In this document: one piece after another, positions 32,662 through 44,489 of the stretch
Numbering within the stretch: position 1 is the stretch's first letter
Layout of the letters: each line of letters opens with the position of its first letter
Assembly: GCA_000320545.1 (NCBI GenBank)
Contig: ADNK01002747.1
Coordinates: 1-45,649, forward strand
From: Bigelowiella natans CCMP2755
Taxonomy: Eukaryota > Cercozoa > Chlorarachniophyceae
Length of the DNA stretch: 45,649 bases
Direction: 5' to 3'
Made by a program: the position numbers and the translations under genes
Notes under the pieces: generated by a model
The model's database searches: none
The model's input: the letters and a program-made list of their open reading frames with translations, nothing else
What the model was told of the DNA's origin: nothing

Positions 32662-35600
32662 GTGGAAGCAGCGCAAACCCAACAATTTCCTGCCTGCGAC
32701 TTAGAGGATACTTCCGGATGCAATAAGTCAAGATCAGTGGGAAAGCTGAAATCCCCTCGTATTTCGTTCTGCGACAATCATGTTCGGAGGTTCAGAACTC
32801 ATTTGAGTGAATCCCCTCACCTAATCAACAGGAGGAGATTCAGGAAAAATGGGATCCCAGCTGAGCAGAAGACGGAAGCAACGGGTCTGTGGAAATCTCA
32901 TTGCATCTAGTGATACTTACCACAATTCTAAAACCTTTGGTTTATTCAAACATAGAAAGCAAAGGACCAACTCAAAGGGAGAAGAGCAAGTGTGCCATCG
33001 AAAAATGAAATAATAGAGGATGAAGTTGCAGAATTTGCATTTACATTGGCAAGAAGTATACCTAAGATGGAGGAGGAGGTCAAAGAACTAGAGGTTATAA
33101 CATTTTTTTTGTAATTGAACTTGTACATATGGTTGGGATTGACGATTGACAACACAATTTGAAAATATATGGCAGAACCAGGCAACTGCTGACAATGCTA
33201 AGACACAAGATGTTAAAAAGAAGATAAAAGCGTTGAAAGCTAAATGCACAAATCTCGACGTAGGTATTTTGGTCAGGATTTCATTTTTCACTAACAACTT
33301 CAAATGTCTCAGAACAATATGAAAGGCTTCCTTGAAACAAAAACAAAGGGCAAGGTTCATACCACTAAGGATTCGAAATGTATTTTATTTCACGAAGAGG
33401 TGCTTTTTACATAGCGTTCTTCATCCGTTGCAAGTTTGATCAAAGATGAACTAGAAGCTGCAAAGCGTCTGGAAAAAATTCTAAATAAATTAGAAGAACT
33501 TGAACAAATTAAAGAAGTTAGCAAGACTGACTCAAAGCAAAGAGAAACAATCACAGCAAAGGCAAAGGATGAAAAAGACAAGACACTCAATCATCAATCA
33601 ATGTCTCCGGAGGGGGAGCCGTATGTAGCGTCGGAGGAAGAGGATAAAAAGCTGAGATCCATGTGGAAAGAAAACAGTGAACTATTCGTCAAATTTGAAA
33701 GGGTACTTATCTTAAGGCTGATGTTCTGATGTTCTGATTACTTATCCGACAAGTTTCTAATGTTCAGTATGGATGGATTACTGGGAAAGTGATGAAGATT
33801 TCTCTCGTACGATGAATTTGAATTATAATTTATGAAACATTGAACCTTTTATTATGTTATCAAACATGACTAGGATTCGCAAGGCGAGTGGCTACAGGTA
33901 GGAAGGCCAGGAGCAAAGAAAGATGTAAGTCGAAATAGCAGTTTTGTCAGACCTATCCTTTCTGAAGATATATTGGAGCGGCTAGGCGTAGTAAAGGTTT
34001 CGACAACAACAAAATATTCGTCAAGGGTATTGTGTTCATCCAAAACATATGTGTTTCTACATCACAGCCCGAAGCTCAGGATAATGATGCTGGAGAATTT
34101 GATACCAATAGTGGAGAAATAAATACAGAGAGCAAACAGCAAGAGAAACCTGTGCCCGGAGAAGAGACTGAGAGAAAGGAAAAACAAAAATCTGATGATA
34201 CCAGAGATAGCCATTCCCCACCTCTTATAGATCCAACTGAGTTTGATAGCCCTGTAACATCGACGTTACTATCTCCGAGGGCGGCAGCTAGATCTGTGAG
34301 CCCCGCGAGCACAGCTAGAGAAAAAGCATTGAGCGGGCTAAAATCAAAGGTATGTGGTCCTCAAGTGTGTTACATTTACTATAACTTAGTTTTCTGACAA
34401 CAGGTTGAGAGTGGGTCAATTAAGAATCTCCAAATGATAGAGGAGAAGCATGCGCAGGTAAATATTATTCAGATAAATGTTGAAGGAACTGTAACTAGAG
34501 ATTCTACATTATTGTTTTGAAAGTTTGAGTTAGTCTTCGCTCTTCTACACGGGCTTAAGCACAGTGTTGTCAAGTAACTAATCTTCTTTCAAGCTACATC
34601 GTTGCAGTTTATTATTAAGGTCTGCATACATTAGGACTAGAAAAGAAGCAGAAACCACATCAAAATTATGCAAAGAATACGAGGTAATCGTTTAGCTTTG
34701 ATCAATTGATCGTACCAACGCACCTACAGAGTCCTACATTTCTAACAGAAATTTAACTTTTCTCACTCTGTTCGGGGAGTTGGAATCCCGCTTCCTGGCC
34801 ATATTAAACTGAGAGGCTTCGAGTTTAAAGTGTATGCCCCTAGGGTATTCAACAATGTACGAAAAGCAATGCTTGTTAATGACATCGATTTCTTCTCTTC
34901 TATCTGGTAAGCAACGAGATTCGTAATAGCAATAAGGTCGTTAAGTCTTTCACCTTGACTGTTATTATTGATATATTTAGTTTCAACAGCTACGTTGAAT
35001 TCATATCTAATTCAAAAAGTGGAGCTTTCTTTTATTACTCGAATGACGGGAAGTATATGATCAAGACAAGTATTTTTCTCACCTGACTTCCCATCTTCCC
35101 AATATAATCTCTTAGCATGATTTTTTAAAAATCTTCAGTTGAACAGGCCGAGGCAAAATGCCTCATTGAATTACTTCACGCCTATTCTAAACATCTCAAT
35201 GTAAAGATTTTATGTATAATAATATGTCATTATTCAACTTATGTTTGTACTGCAGGATAATCCTGAATCAAAATTGTGCAAGATATATGGACTTTATCGT
35301 CTTTCTTTAAGTAAGATAAGAATATGCAGTCGACAATGCAGCTCTATTTGTATCGCTATCTTCTATTATGAGCATCACATATCTACAGATCATTCGCTAC
35401 CGAGGATGGGCGGGCGCAAAAAGTTTTATTTTATAATTATGGAGTCGGTTTTCTACACAGCGCGATACATTCATTTGATATATGACCTAAAAGGTATAAT
35501 GATGCTGAGTCTTGGTTGGTATGTATTCGAAGATGTAGTAAGTTGAAACCATTTGATTATCACGCATATTAGGGTCAAGTTATCGACGCGAAGCAACTGA

Positions 35601-37106
35601 CAAAGACATAGATAGGGATCCCACACAAAACTTTACATGCACCGTCTTGAAGGTTTTTACTGCCGTTTATCTCCCTTTAGCTACAGAAACTATTAGTCGA
35701 AGAAAGTATCTTGCGCACGTATCTCTTCTCTCTCAAATTTGCAATTCAAGAACCCTTTAGCTGCAAAGCTGCAAATTATTTAGTGATTCCTTCCATCCAT
35801 TAGGATAATGATCTTCGAGAGAGTGGACAAAAGATTACCATAGGTGAGAAAAAAGCAAAAGAAATGCAGAAACAATTAGAGGCCGATGCAAAATTCCTCC
35901 AGAGTCAAGGCATAATCGACTATTCTCTGGTAAGATTTACGTAAGGAATTTATAGATAAAGTAGTAGGTGAAAGTAAAAGAGCTTCTTTGATCTAGTATA
36001 TGAGTATTTCATATTTTATGTTCTCAAAGCTAATTGGGATCCATTATCCCGGAAAACCTGATCCCCGAGAGGTAAAGGCAAGTCCAGCGTCAAGGTAGGC
36101 GCTTATATGTTTTATACATAAATCATTAATCGTTAGTCTACTCGTTAGCAATAAAATAAATTTTAATTTTTTTAGTACATTGGCAAATGATGACGTTCCT
36201 ATATGGGAACAAAACGCTCCATCTCGAGGACGGTATAATAACGTACACCTTGATAAATCACAAGTGTCCATATATTTATAGAAACTCCGCAAATTGTTAT
36301 ATTAATGTTGCCATAGATCACCAACAATTCCTCATGATGCTCGAGCTGGCTACAAGAGTGAGCTGGTAAATGTAGGAATTGGAAATGTCGATGAAGCAAA
36401 GAAAAAGGTGAAGGAAGCAACTATTGGACTATCAAGAGACCTTGTTTATTGTGATGTAAAACTAAGATCTTCATATAAATCATAAAGATGTGTAATTCAA
36501 TAGTTTGTTCAAGATATGACAAGGTCGCAAAGAAACTCTGTTGTTGACAGGAGAATATCTACTTCAAAAGAAAAAAAGAAAGGTAAATTTGGTCTATTTT
36601 TGTGATTTAGAAAGATTAAATATCTACCATTGTGCTCCACACAGAAGTTGGCCTTGAATCTGCTCGCAAAACCACAAGACATGGTCGTCAAATGAGTATC
36701 TTTAGTAAAAATGTCAACACGGAGGTATAATAATCTAATATTTAAACATCTCATGTCAAAGCTCATTCATAAATTTCTTTACTTGATTACAGGTATATTT
36801 TGTTGGAATAATAGACATTCTTGTCAGATATAATCTTAAGAAGAAGGTAAAGTATAGTGAAGTAAATTCATTGATTGGGAGATGTAGAATGATAAGTATG
36901 CTTTTTTTTATTATCCCAGGGTGAGTATATGTTCAAAAGCAAAATGATGGGCTTAGGCGACACCATTTCGGTAAAAACCTAAATATGTTTCAAGTGGCTT
37001 CTCTTCCGCGATAAACTTTTTACGTATACATCACGGTATATAGGTCATTCCTCCCGAGAAATACATGGAAAGATTTGTCGCATTCGCAAACTCATTCATA
37101 GAATGA
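32662..37106 (+). CDS. Phosphatidylinositol-phosphate kinase, multi-exon
   Basis: PIP kinase family: phosphorylates phosphatidylinositol phosphates to PIP2 at membranes. Confident exons include 32956-33093, 33176-33259, 33313-33354, 33415-33702, 33768-33806, 33874-33996, 34068-34349, 34404-34457, 34749-34906, 34981-35069, 35139-35200, 35256-35310, 35389-35493, 35573-35652, 35804-35929, 36030-36094, then four or five short exons to the stop at 37104-37106. Family motifs: RGFEFKVYAPRVFNNVRKAM, FFYYSNDGKYMIKT (ATP lysine), YDLKG followed by SSYRRE, the catalytic block GIIDYSLLIGIHYP, VYFVGIIDILVRYN, and an activation loop with YMFKS and PPEKYMERF. The N-terminal 400 residues are Glu/Lys-rich, partly coiled coil, and unlike other PIPKs I know. 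One exon around 34600-34683 and the first exon (from 32662) are uncertain. Introns are short, AT-rich and free of microsatellites. Confidence 0.85.
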
Positions 37107-38176
37107 CGGTTGCATTTAGAATATTGCTTTGAGAAGCTTAATACCACATATTTAAAATGCAGTAATTATGAACGACGGAGCGATGAAGACGCATACATTC
37201 GAACGCAATTCAGTATAAACTCCTGCCATAGTGTATACATTTTGACCACATGAATTCAATTATTTCGATAGCTACACACTTACCAATTATAAATAGCAGT
37301 AACTAATACTAAAATGTTGGTAGCACGCCTCTAGATCTGTTTAGTTGTAGATGTTGCAGGCTTGCATGGCTATACTTTAGATCTGAGTGGATGCATCTGG
37401 ACATGATCTAGTGATATGTGTGGTGGACATGCCAGCATGGACACAGCTGACAGCACGTGCTCGACATCGCGTGCTGACAAAGCTAGCTAGCTAGCTAGAC
37501 AGTCTAGTAGTGCACACGCTAGCATGCAGCATGTGCTAGTGTGCATCGTAGCGTGTCCATTGCTAGATTGTGAATGCTAGCATACACTGTTGTAGACGTG
37601 AGGACCACTCTAGCTCTAGCTAGCTAGCACTGCCTAGCTAGCTAGCTGCGTAGCGCTAGTCTTGTAGTGCTAGAGTGGCGTGTGCAAATGCATGGCAATC
37701 GCAGGGTCAGCTAGTAGCCAGGCTAGCAAGCTTTGAGCTATCAGGTCTAAAAATCGGCTAGTCGGATGCAATAGAATGCTAGAATGTGATCTAGTGGATG
37801 CAAAAATTGGGAAATAAAACATGAAACAGTCTAGCAGTGCATTGGTGATGGGAGCTGCGCTAGCTAGCTAGGCGTCTTCCACAACTAAACATCTAGAAAT
37901 TACATTGATGCGTTTGCATGCAACACAATTAGTGCAACAGAATGCACACTTTGCACACAGATGGTGACTGTACGTCGCATAATATCTCACACACGGCCGT
38001 GCTGAATAAATCACGATAACTGTTAATTACAAATGCTATATCCCTGCTAGCCTGAAAAGCATGCCCAAAGGGCAACATCTTACAATAGACGTGCCACCGC
38101 CTGGAATTCCTAGCTAGCAAGCAACAGTAGATTGCGCTTCGGCGCTCTTCTTCATCACCTCATGCCACCCTCTTCA
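37107..38176. other. CTAG-rich convergent 3'-3' spacer
   Basis: No gene seen. It lies between the ends of the PIP kinase (plus) and the SGNH-like gene (minus). CTAG/GCTAGC runs occur at about 37480-37510, 37610-37650 and 37860-37872, with many TGCA/GCATGC words. The first 200 bp after the stop are AT-rich and resemble a 3' UTR. Confidence 0.8.
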
Positions 38177-39979
38177 CTATAACGTCATGACATGCGAGAT
38201 TCTGGTGGATCCTTTGCCGTGTCGCATTCTCACGCCGAGATGGATATGGCCCTTGGCATCAGCGACCTCTGCTTGCCAGCGTTCTTGCACTAACACGCAC
38301 TTCCCATAGATCTGTACAGATATTTTGTTTTGGTTTTTGTCGTGATCATCATCGTCGCCATCATCATCATAATCATCATCGTCGCTGGCGCCATTTCGTT
38401 TGTATGCCGGGGGGGGGAGGGGAGGGTTGGAAGAAAGAAGAGAAATACGAAGAGATACGAGACGGTTGGAAAGGACATTGCACAGAGAGCAGACAACTCG
38501 CACACTGCGGCGGTTGCGCTTATCGCGCGCTCATGCACGTGCGCGATGTGCGGTTCGCCCTTGCCTGTTGCGGATTCGAAATGATCTCCTTCTCGATGCG
38601 AAATTCCACGTCTTGTATAAGTTTCTCCCCTGCTTGCTTGCCGTCAGGGCTGCACACCATCACCCGCCCCACAGTCATGCGCGGGAGGCGAAACGTCAAT
38701 AGCCCCGACTCGACGTCGCCTACCATGGTGGGGGGGGGGTGCGGGGGGTGGGAGGCAGAGAATTATACATATTTAATGACGCTGAACCGCATATTCAAAT
38801 GCGTATCTATATCATATTTAAGTGCTCCTCGCCGAGCGTGTTGGGCCGCAAGAATCACCATATTTTCCCTCTCTTACAACCAGGGGATGCATTCGGATCT
38901 AACGGTGCGCGCTCGAAATCGTGCTATCAAGCACCACGTCCTCATCATCACTAGCACCAACCTTGCAGCCCCGCGCACACATCGAGGTGCTCGCACCCTT
39001 CCCTATTGCGCTCCTCCTTGGGTATTAGCTGGCGCTTTCCAGCCTCCCAATGCTGCCACCCTCTATCAGTCGGCAGCGCCTCGTCCTTGAAGGGGTTCAT
39101 CGAGTCTCTGGGCTCTAGCACCCGGATCTGCCCCCTCCCATATGTCGGAACCTCCCAGTTTGAGCACCCGGGAGGCTCTTCCTGGCTACAGAGCTCCTCG
39201 GGGCAATATCTACATCAGGAAAGGAGGGAAGGGGGGGAGGGGGGGGATGGATTGGCCGGCGTTGAGGAATATATGATTGACCCTGCATGTGCAGAGAAAA
39301 TACAGATGGCGAGGGGGGGGGGGAAGGGGAACCAGATAACCCTCCTCCTTTCTTCATTTTAATCAGCGCATGGTGACAGCTGGACAAGCTCAATCTACAC
39401 CATCTTCTCGTGCTGTCCCCTTCCTACCGTGGCTTGGGAAGCTCCTCTATCGTCAATACGCGCTTGCCCCTCGGCCAGCGGCCCGAGAGCTTCGACTTAT
39501 CTCCAGCGTTCTCATTGAGAAATTGCGTGATCTTCTCCACGGCCCGCAGCAACGCGTAGGTGTAGTGGTAGGAGAATGCATCCGACACGACCTGAAACCT
39601 GTGTGTTTTGTGGACACTGTTTTTATTCTTGTCGCAGAAGGAGGGGTGGGGGGGGGCGCGCCGAAGCCCCAAATCATCAGCCGACTGTCTCTCCAACCTC
39701 TTTCTTTGAGGTGGCAAAATAAACCCCCCCCCCCCACACCCCCGCCCCTTCTCGCCCTCTATGCTGTTTTTTCCCTACCCCAGGGGGCCAGGGTGCCAGT
39801 TTCGAAACACAACTCCCAGAGAGCGCCGTCGCACATCGGTCACATTGCTAGGAGCCCCGTAGCGTGTTGTTGTGTGGAACCCATCTCCAATAGCGCCCCA
39901 TTTCTTCCCTGACGATTCCGCGTGGGGTACACGTATGGCAAGACTTAACAATACGCGCGCAGCGAATTATCAATATATA

Positions 39980-40019
<40 letters not shown>

Positions 40020-40054
40020 TTTACAGACGTGCGCTACGGATAGGTAGAGGAGGG

Positions 40055-40100
<46 letters not shown>

Positions 40101-40229
40101 GAGGTTTAGCGGAGGGTGTGTGGGGGGGTGGGGATTGATAATAATACCTGGGTATCCTGCTACTTGTGATATACCGTTTTGGAGACACACGATGTTTACA
40201 CCGTACTGCCCTACGAGACAATGTAAAAA

Positions 40230-40271
<42 letters not shown>

Positions 40272-40423
40272 TGTATTATTAAGATGTTTATGGGATAGGG
40301 TTGTCAGTGAGCTGTAGTCGTAACCGTATGCATTGAGAAGGAACCCATTCTCATCAATTGCGGCCGCGCACTCGTCGTCATTTCTACCTCCTGTAAAAAT
40401 GGGCATTTCCATGAGAGATTATG

Positions 40424-40482
<59 letters not shown>

Positions 40483-41020
40483 GCTACATCAATGTTTGAC
40501 GACTTGTGATTATATTATATCACACCGCACGCTCTCCCCTTCTCGAGACCATCATCACCATCATCATCACCATCATCATCATCACCATCATCTTCATCAA
40601 AGAGATCGGACCTGTGTTAAAGAACTGCGGCACCGGCGCTCCTTGCATCATCAGCACCCATCTTATCCAGCTCTCATGCGCTGCGTGCACCACGTCCCTG
40701 TCCCCCTCGAAATACGTCCACGAGTAGTGGGCAATATCGATATCGTCGCCGAGCAGGTGCCGGGCACACCATATCTGGTTCTCGAAGCTATCGCCGCAGC
40801 TGCCGCCCTGCAGTGCGTGCAAACAGGTGGTAATGATGAAATGATAATACATGTCTGGGTTGGTTTCTTCCTACTCTTCTTCCGCTCTCTTCCGCTCTCT
40901 TTCGCACACGCGCACACGCGCACATGCACACATGCCCATGCACGCACGCAAACACGATTTCCCAAGCACAAACCAACGGCGCCTACACACACACTCACAT
41001 ACGCATATATTAATATATAT

Positions 41021-41062
<42 letters not shown>

Positions 41063-41410
41063 ATATTTATATAATATTCTGCTGGTGAGAATACAGAGCG
41101 GCACCTGGCCAGCGTTTCGGACTGTCAGCTCGATATTCGCCTTCTTGAGTAACGGCTGAAGCAACCTCTCCATTTGGCGCTCATAGCCTACAGCAACAAC
41201 ACGTCAGAGGAGGAGGAGGAGGGGGAGGGGGAGGAGGAGGAGGAGGAGGAGGAGGGGGAGGGGGAGGGTGCGAACAAGGCATACACTCCGATCAATCACA
41301 CCACATATTCGCATCATCGTATGTGGTATCATCCGTGCGCAGCTCTCTCTGCTTCCCACTGCACGTAAAGCGCACAGCTGCGAGCGCTGTTCCGAATTAA
41401 GGTTGATAAG

Positions 41411-41443
<33 letters not shown>

Positions 41444-41969
41444 TTAAGTAGTAGTTGCGCACTGTCAAAATTGCAGTTGTCATGCCCCGCCGTCACCGAG
41501 CTTCCCATTGCCCCGATAATGAAGCGATCGCCGTACACCTTTCAGGACGATAGGCAGGAGGGGGGGAGGGGGGAGGGAGGAGAGTGGAGGCCTTTTCATC
41601 TTAGACGCTGTCGTTATCATCACGATCACGCCGCCCCGTCATCACCACCATTATCACCGCTCACACAACTTACCAGCGCTCGCGCAAATTTCTCTGCAAT
41701 GAAGTCAATCCCCTTCTCATAGCTGGGGAGAGATCAAGGGCGAGGAAAAAGAGGGGGGGAGGGGAGGGGAGGGAGGGGAGGGTATTTAATACGTTAATTC
41801 TCTCATTTTTTCACTCTGAATAATCTTAGAGTCGATAGCAGCAATGAAAGAAACCGTTATGAGTACCAAATAATATGGTAGTGGCAAACAATAATCACGA
41901 CGTTAATGAAGCTGTCATCTCACAAAATACGTCACGGATTCTCTCCTATCTTTGCCTTCCTTTCGAGGA

Positions 41970-42015
<46 letters not shown>

Positions 42016-42053
42016 TTACCGCACGGTTCGCACCGCTTACTAAAAGAAGTAGC

Positions 42054-42092
<39 letters not shown>

Positions 42093-43334
42093 CGTGTGTG
42101 TGTATTATTTAGTTATGACGCAATTGCTTGATGCGTTGTTGTTGTTGTTGTTATTGTTGTTGTTGTTGTTGTTACTACCGTTGATCTCCAGGCCTCAATA
42201 GCAGAGACTTCTCCAGCGCCTCAGGGCCATGCCAGTATCTTTGCATAGGGGAGAGAGAAGGGGGGGTGGGGGGGGGGGAAGTAATGCGTATAAAATATCT
42301 TTGCAATAATATATTATCGTATGCGGCTCGTTTCATGCGTGTTTCGTGGGCCTACATAGCAGCTGTAATCATCATCAAAGATTACTATTTCGTGACGTGA
42401 TAATAGATCATATCTTTTCGAGCGACCTTTCTAGCCCCTCCCGGAAGGCGATGACCTCTTCTCGAAACAGGTTCAAGTCGATATCAAGCAGGGGGCGAGC
42501 GGGCTGCTTCTCCCCAGAGGAGGCTGCCATCCGCCTGATATCCGTTGAGTTTATCGTCGTTAAGGCAAAACGGTAGAAACACTGCCAAATCGAGAGGAGC
42601 ACCCCGCCACCCCCCCCCCTCCCCCTCCCCCCGCCATCATACTCGAAATGGAAACGTGAATATTTATCGCCGTGGTGGTGGCCACATTACTCGGAATAAG
42701 CGCCTCTTCCACTGCCGCTATTTGCACGTCGCCCCGATCTCCGCACCTCCTCTCTGATCTCACTGATTTCCTCCTCGATATGCTTCAGCATCTTCCCCCC
42801 CCGGCTCCTTCCCCCGGTCCACTACCGGGGACAGCGCTGCCCCCCTCCCTCCTAACTCTCCGCTCAATCTCACTGATTCGGGAGGAGAGGGCGGCCTCGG
42901 AGCCTAAATGCTCGCTCTCTTCGTGAATCAGCTCTCTTCCGCGGCTCTCCATCTCGGTTACCCTCGAGCTCATTGCTGCCCACTTCCGCTTTAGAGCGGC
43001 GAGATCAGACGCCAGCTTCTCCTCCTTGTCGACCTCATGTTTCAGTGCTTCTTCGAGCCTGAGCACTGCTGCGCCCTCCCCTGCTAGCGCCGGCGAAGCC
43101 ATTGAAGAAGAACTGCCTTTGGTGGTGATCCGGCCGCCCTGCGAGAAGACAGAGTTTTCAGCCTCGCCAAAACCTGTACCCGTTATGGGGGGAGAAGGGG
43201 GGGGGAAGGGAGCAAAATGTGCGATAAATCCTATTGCAATCAACGAGTTGCTAGAACTAGGCAACTAACACACATGCGCGCGCGCGCGCGCAAACATGAT
43301 AAAAATGGAGAGAGAGCGCGCGCAAACATGATAA

Positions 43335-43375
<41 letters not shown>

Positions 43376-44016
43376 CAAAGAAGGTTCGTCTGTCACTACG
43401 ATCGCACTAGCACTGCCTCGCAGCCCGCTCGGAAAGGGTTTCTTCGATTTAATTTTAGTGCTGGCAAAGAGCTCTACTACCACTACCACTGCTGCTGCCT
43501 GTAGCATGAGACACCCCCCCTGCCGGCACGAGCCGTGTTTCCTCGGACGAGATGCTTCCCATGAAGAAGCCAAAGGTGAAAAGCAGCCCAATGAGAATCA
43601 CAACCACGGGAACGAGCATCTTCCAGCTGTACTTGAACTTGCTCTGAGCAGCACAGGGATGCAGCAGTCAGCCTGCATCAGAGACGAGCTCTCTCTTGTG
43701 AGCGAACAACTGTGAGAACATCACTTACATTCGGGCCGTGCGCGAGAACCCGCATGAGCTCTTCGTCGAAGTCGTCGTCGTCGTCCTCGAAATCATCATC
43801 ATCTCCCTCCCCGCTGTTGAGCATGTGATCGTCGATTAGCTCCAGCGTTTGGTCACCGTCAACGCCCGTGTTGTCCGTCGCAGCTGAATGAACGAAGAAG
43901 GGGAGGGTGGGGGAAGGGGGGGGGGGGGGGGGAGGAACGGTTTCCTTTCACTGAATTTCCAGAGAGTGCGTGAGCAAATGAACCTCCTTTTGAGGACCTG
44001 CCTTTAATGGAAGCAT
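38177..44016 (-). CDS. Type II membrane protein with SGNH/GDSL-like hydrolase domain, 19 exons
   Basis: Exons on minus: 44016-43998, 43883-43729, 43643-43515, 43138-42857, 42791-42691, 42534-42427, 42238-42179, 41722-41674, 41538-41463, 41187-41105, 40807-40612, 40390-40325, 40210-40148, 39908-39779, 39598-39428, 39209-38997, 38923-38904, 38719-38565, 38311-38177. Every junction keeps phase (736 aa). Layout: an acidic cytosolic tail (EGDDDDFEDDDDDFDEE), one membrane helix (MLVPVVVILIGLLFTFGFFM) at about residues 67-86, a lumenal coiled coil, then the SGNH-like domain: block I IIGAMGSSVTAGHDN with candidate nucleophile Ser, VRNAG, GGSCGDS, DIDIAHYSWTYFE and RNWHPGPLGFQ with the candidate His. 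The topology suits a Golgi or cell-surface glycan esterase; the substrate is unknown. The junction 38565/38311 uses a GC donor (CAG|GCAAGG). The 20-nt exon 38904-38923 is inferred from phase. Confidence 0.82.
39979..40097. repeat. (TA)n and (AG)n in an SGNH-like gene intron
   Basis: TA 39979-40017 and AG 40058-40097 in intron 39909-40147. On the transcribed minus strand the AG block reads as a CT tract. Confidence 0.9.
40232..40600. repeat. (TA)n, (TA)n and (ATC)n in two SGNH-like gene introns
   Basis: TA 40232-40267 in intron 40211-40324; TA 40425-40478 and interrupted ATC/ACC repeats at about 40550-40600 in intron 40391-40611. Confidence 0.9.
41019..41433. repeat. (TA)n, (GGA)n and (GCA)n/(GTA)n in SGNH-like gene introns
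   Basis: TA 41019-41057 in intron 40808-41104. An interrupted GGA/GGGGGA tract at 41206-41264 and GCA followed by GTA units at 41409-41445 in intron 41188-41462. Confidence 0.9.
41971..42170. repeat. (TA)n, (TA)n-(GT)n and (GTT)n in one SGNH-like gene intron
   Basis: TA 41971-42008, TA 42058-42087 leading into GT repeats, and GTT 42136-42170, all within intron 41723-42178. Confidence 0.9.
43340..43372. repeat. (AG)n microsatellite with a preceding 35-bp tandem duplication
   Basis: The AG repeat lies in intron 43139-43514. Just upstream, the segment with GCGCGCGCAAACATGATAAAAATGG is present twice (about 43280-43309 and 43317-43345), so the AG tract grew from one duplicated copy. Confidence 0.8.
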
Positions 44017-44399
44017 GGATGGACAGCATTTATGCAGCACTAGCCTACAATCTCTTCCCTCCAAACAACACAAATCTTGCGACACATCGGCCCCTTTGGA
44101 ACCCCCCCTTTCATGCTCCATAGAATCTCTCGCTCACCGCTGCGCCGCATGGTCGTTGTCTAGCACCGCAACCCCGCGCGTCCTTGCCCCTGATCTCCGT
44201 ACAGTATCACGATTATTCCGGTTCGCGGGCGGGGGAAGACGAGTGAGCGGGACTGACGACAAAGAATTCTGATTTCAAGAACGCGACAATCAAAATATTG
44301 TTTATTTCTATAAAAATACAGGATATTTTTTGACATACATATAATAATAAGATCTCTGGAAAATTCGAAATTAGCAGAACATTTTAATTAAATAATTGA
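44017..44399. other. Tail-to-head interval between SGNH-like gene and the next minus gene
   Basis: No gene seen. It should contain the SGNH-like gene promoter and the 3' end of the gene whose last exon ends at 44400. The 44280-44400 part is strongly AT-rich, in keeping with a 3' UTR. Confidence 0.45.
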
Positions 44400-44489
44400 T
44401 CATTTTTCAAGTCGCTCCCTTTGAAATCTGCCGCTCTCGTTGATGGCTTTGACCAGTCCGGGGCTCGCGCCCGAGGCCAACTTTTCGTC
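44400..44489 (-). CDS. Probable last exon of an unrecognised minus-strand gene
   Basis: After an acceptor AG at 44491/44490 the minus strand reads DEKLASGASPGLVKAINESG and ends RLEK followed by TGA at 44402-44400. GC content rises sharply against AT-rich surroundings and third positions look coding. Upstream exons are not resolved. An acidic open segment at about 45242-45160 (minus, WMEDRYIDEDDNDDTVREGT) with a following GTAAAC donor may belong to the same gene. Confidence 0.4.
   Translation of the reverse strand, partial: DEKLASGASPGLVKAINESGRFQRERLEK

Noticed and set aside
38404..39090. 228-codon plus-strand open frame
   Set aside because: It is antisense to three phase-consistent exons of the SGNH-like gene and matches nothing I recognise.
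39370..39912. 180-codon plus-strand open frame
   Set aside because: Antisense shadow of the conserved SGNH-like exons 39428-39598 and 39779-39908.
44015..44272. 85-codon plus-strand open frame
   Set aside because: It overlaps the start exon and promoter of the SGNH-like gene, has no splice or homology support.
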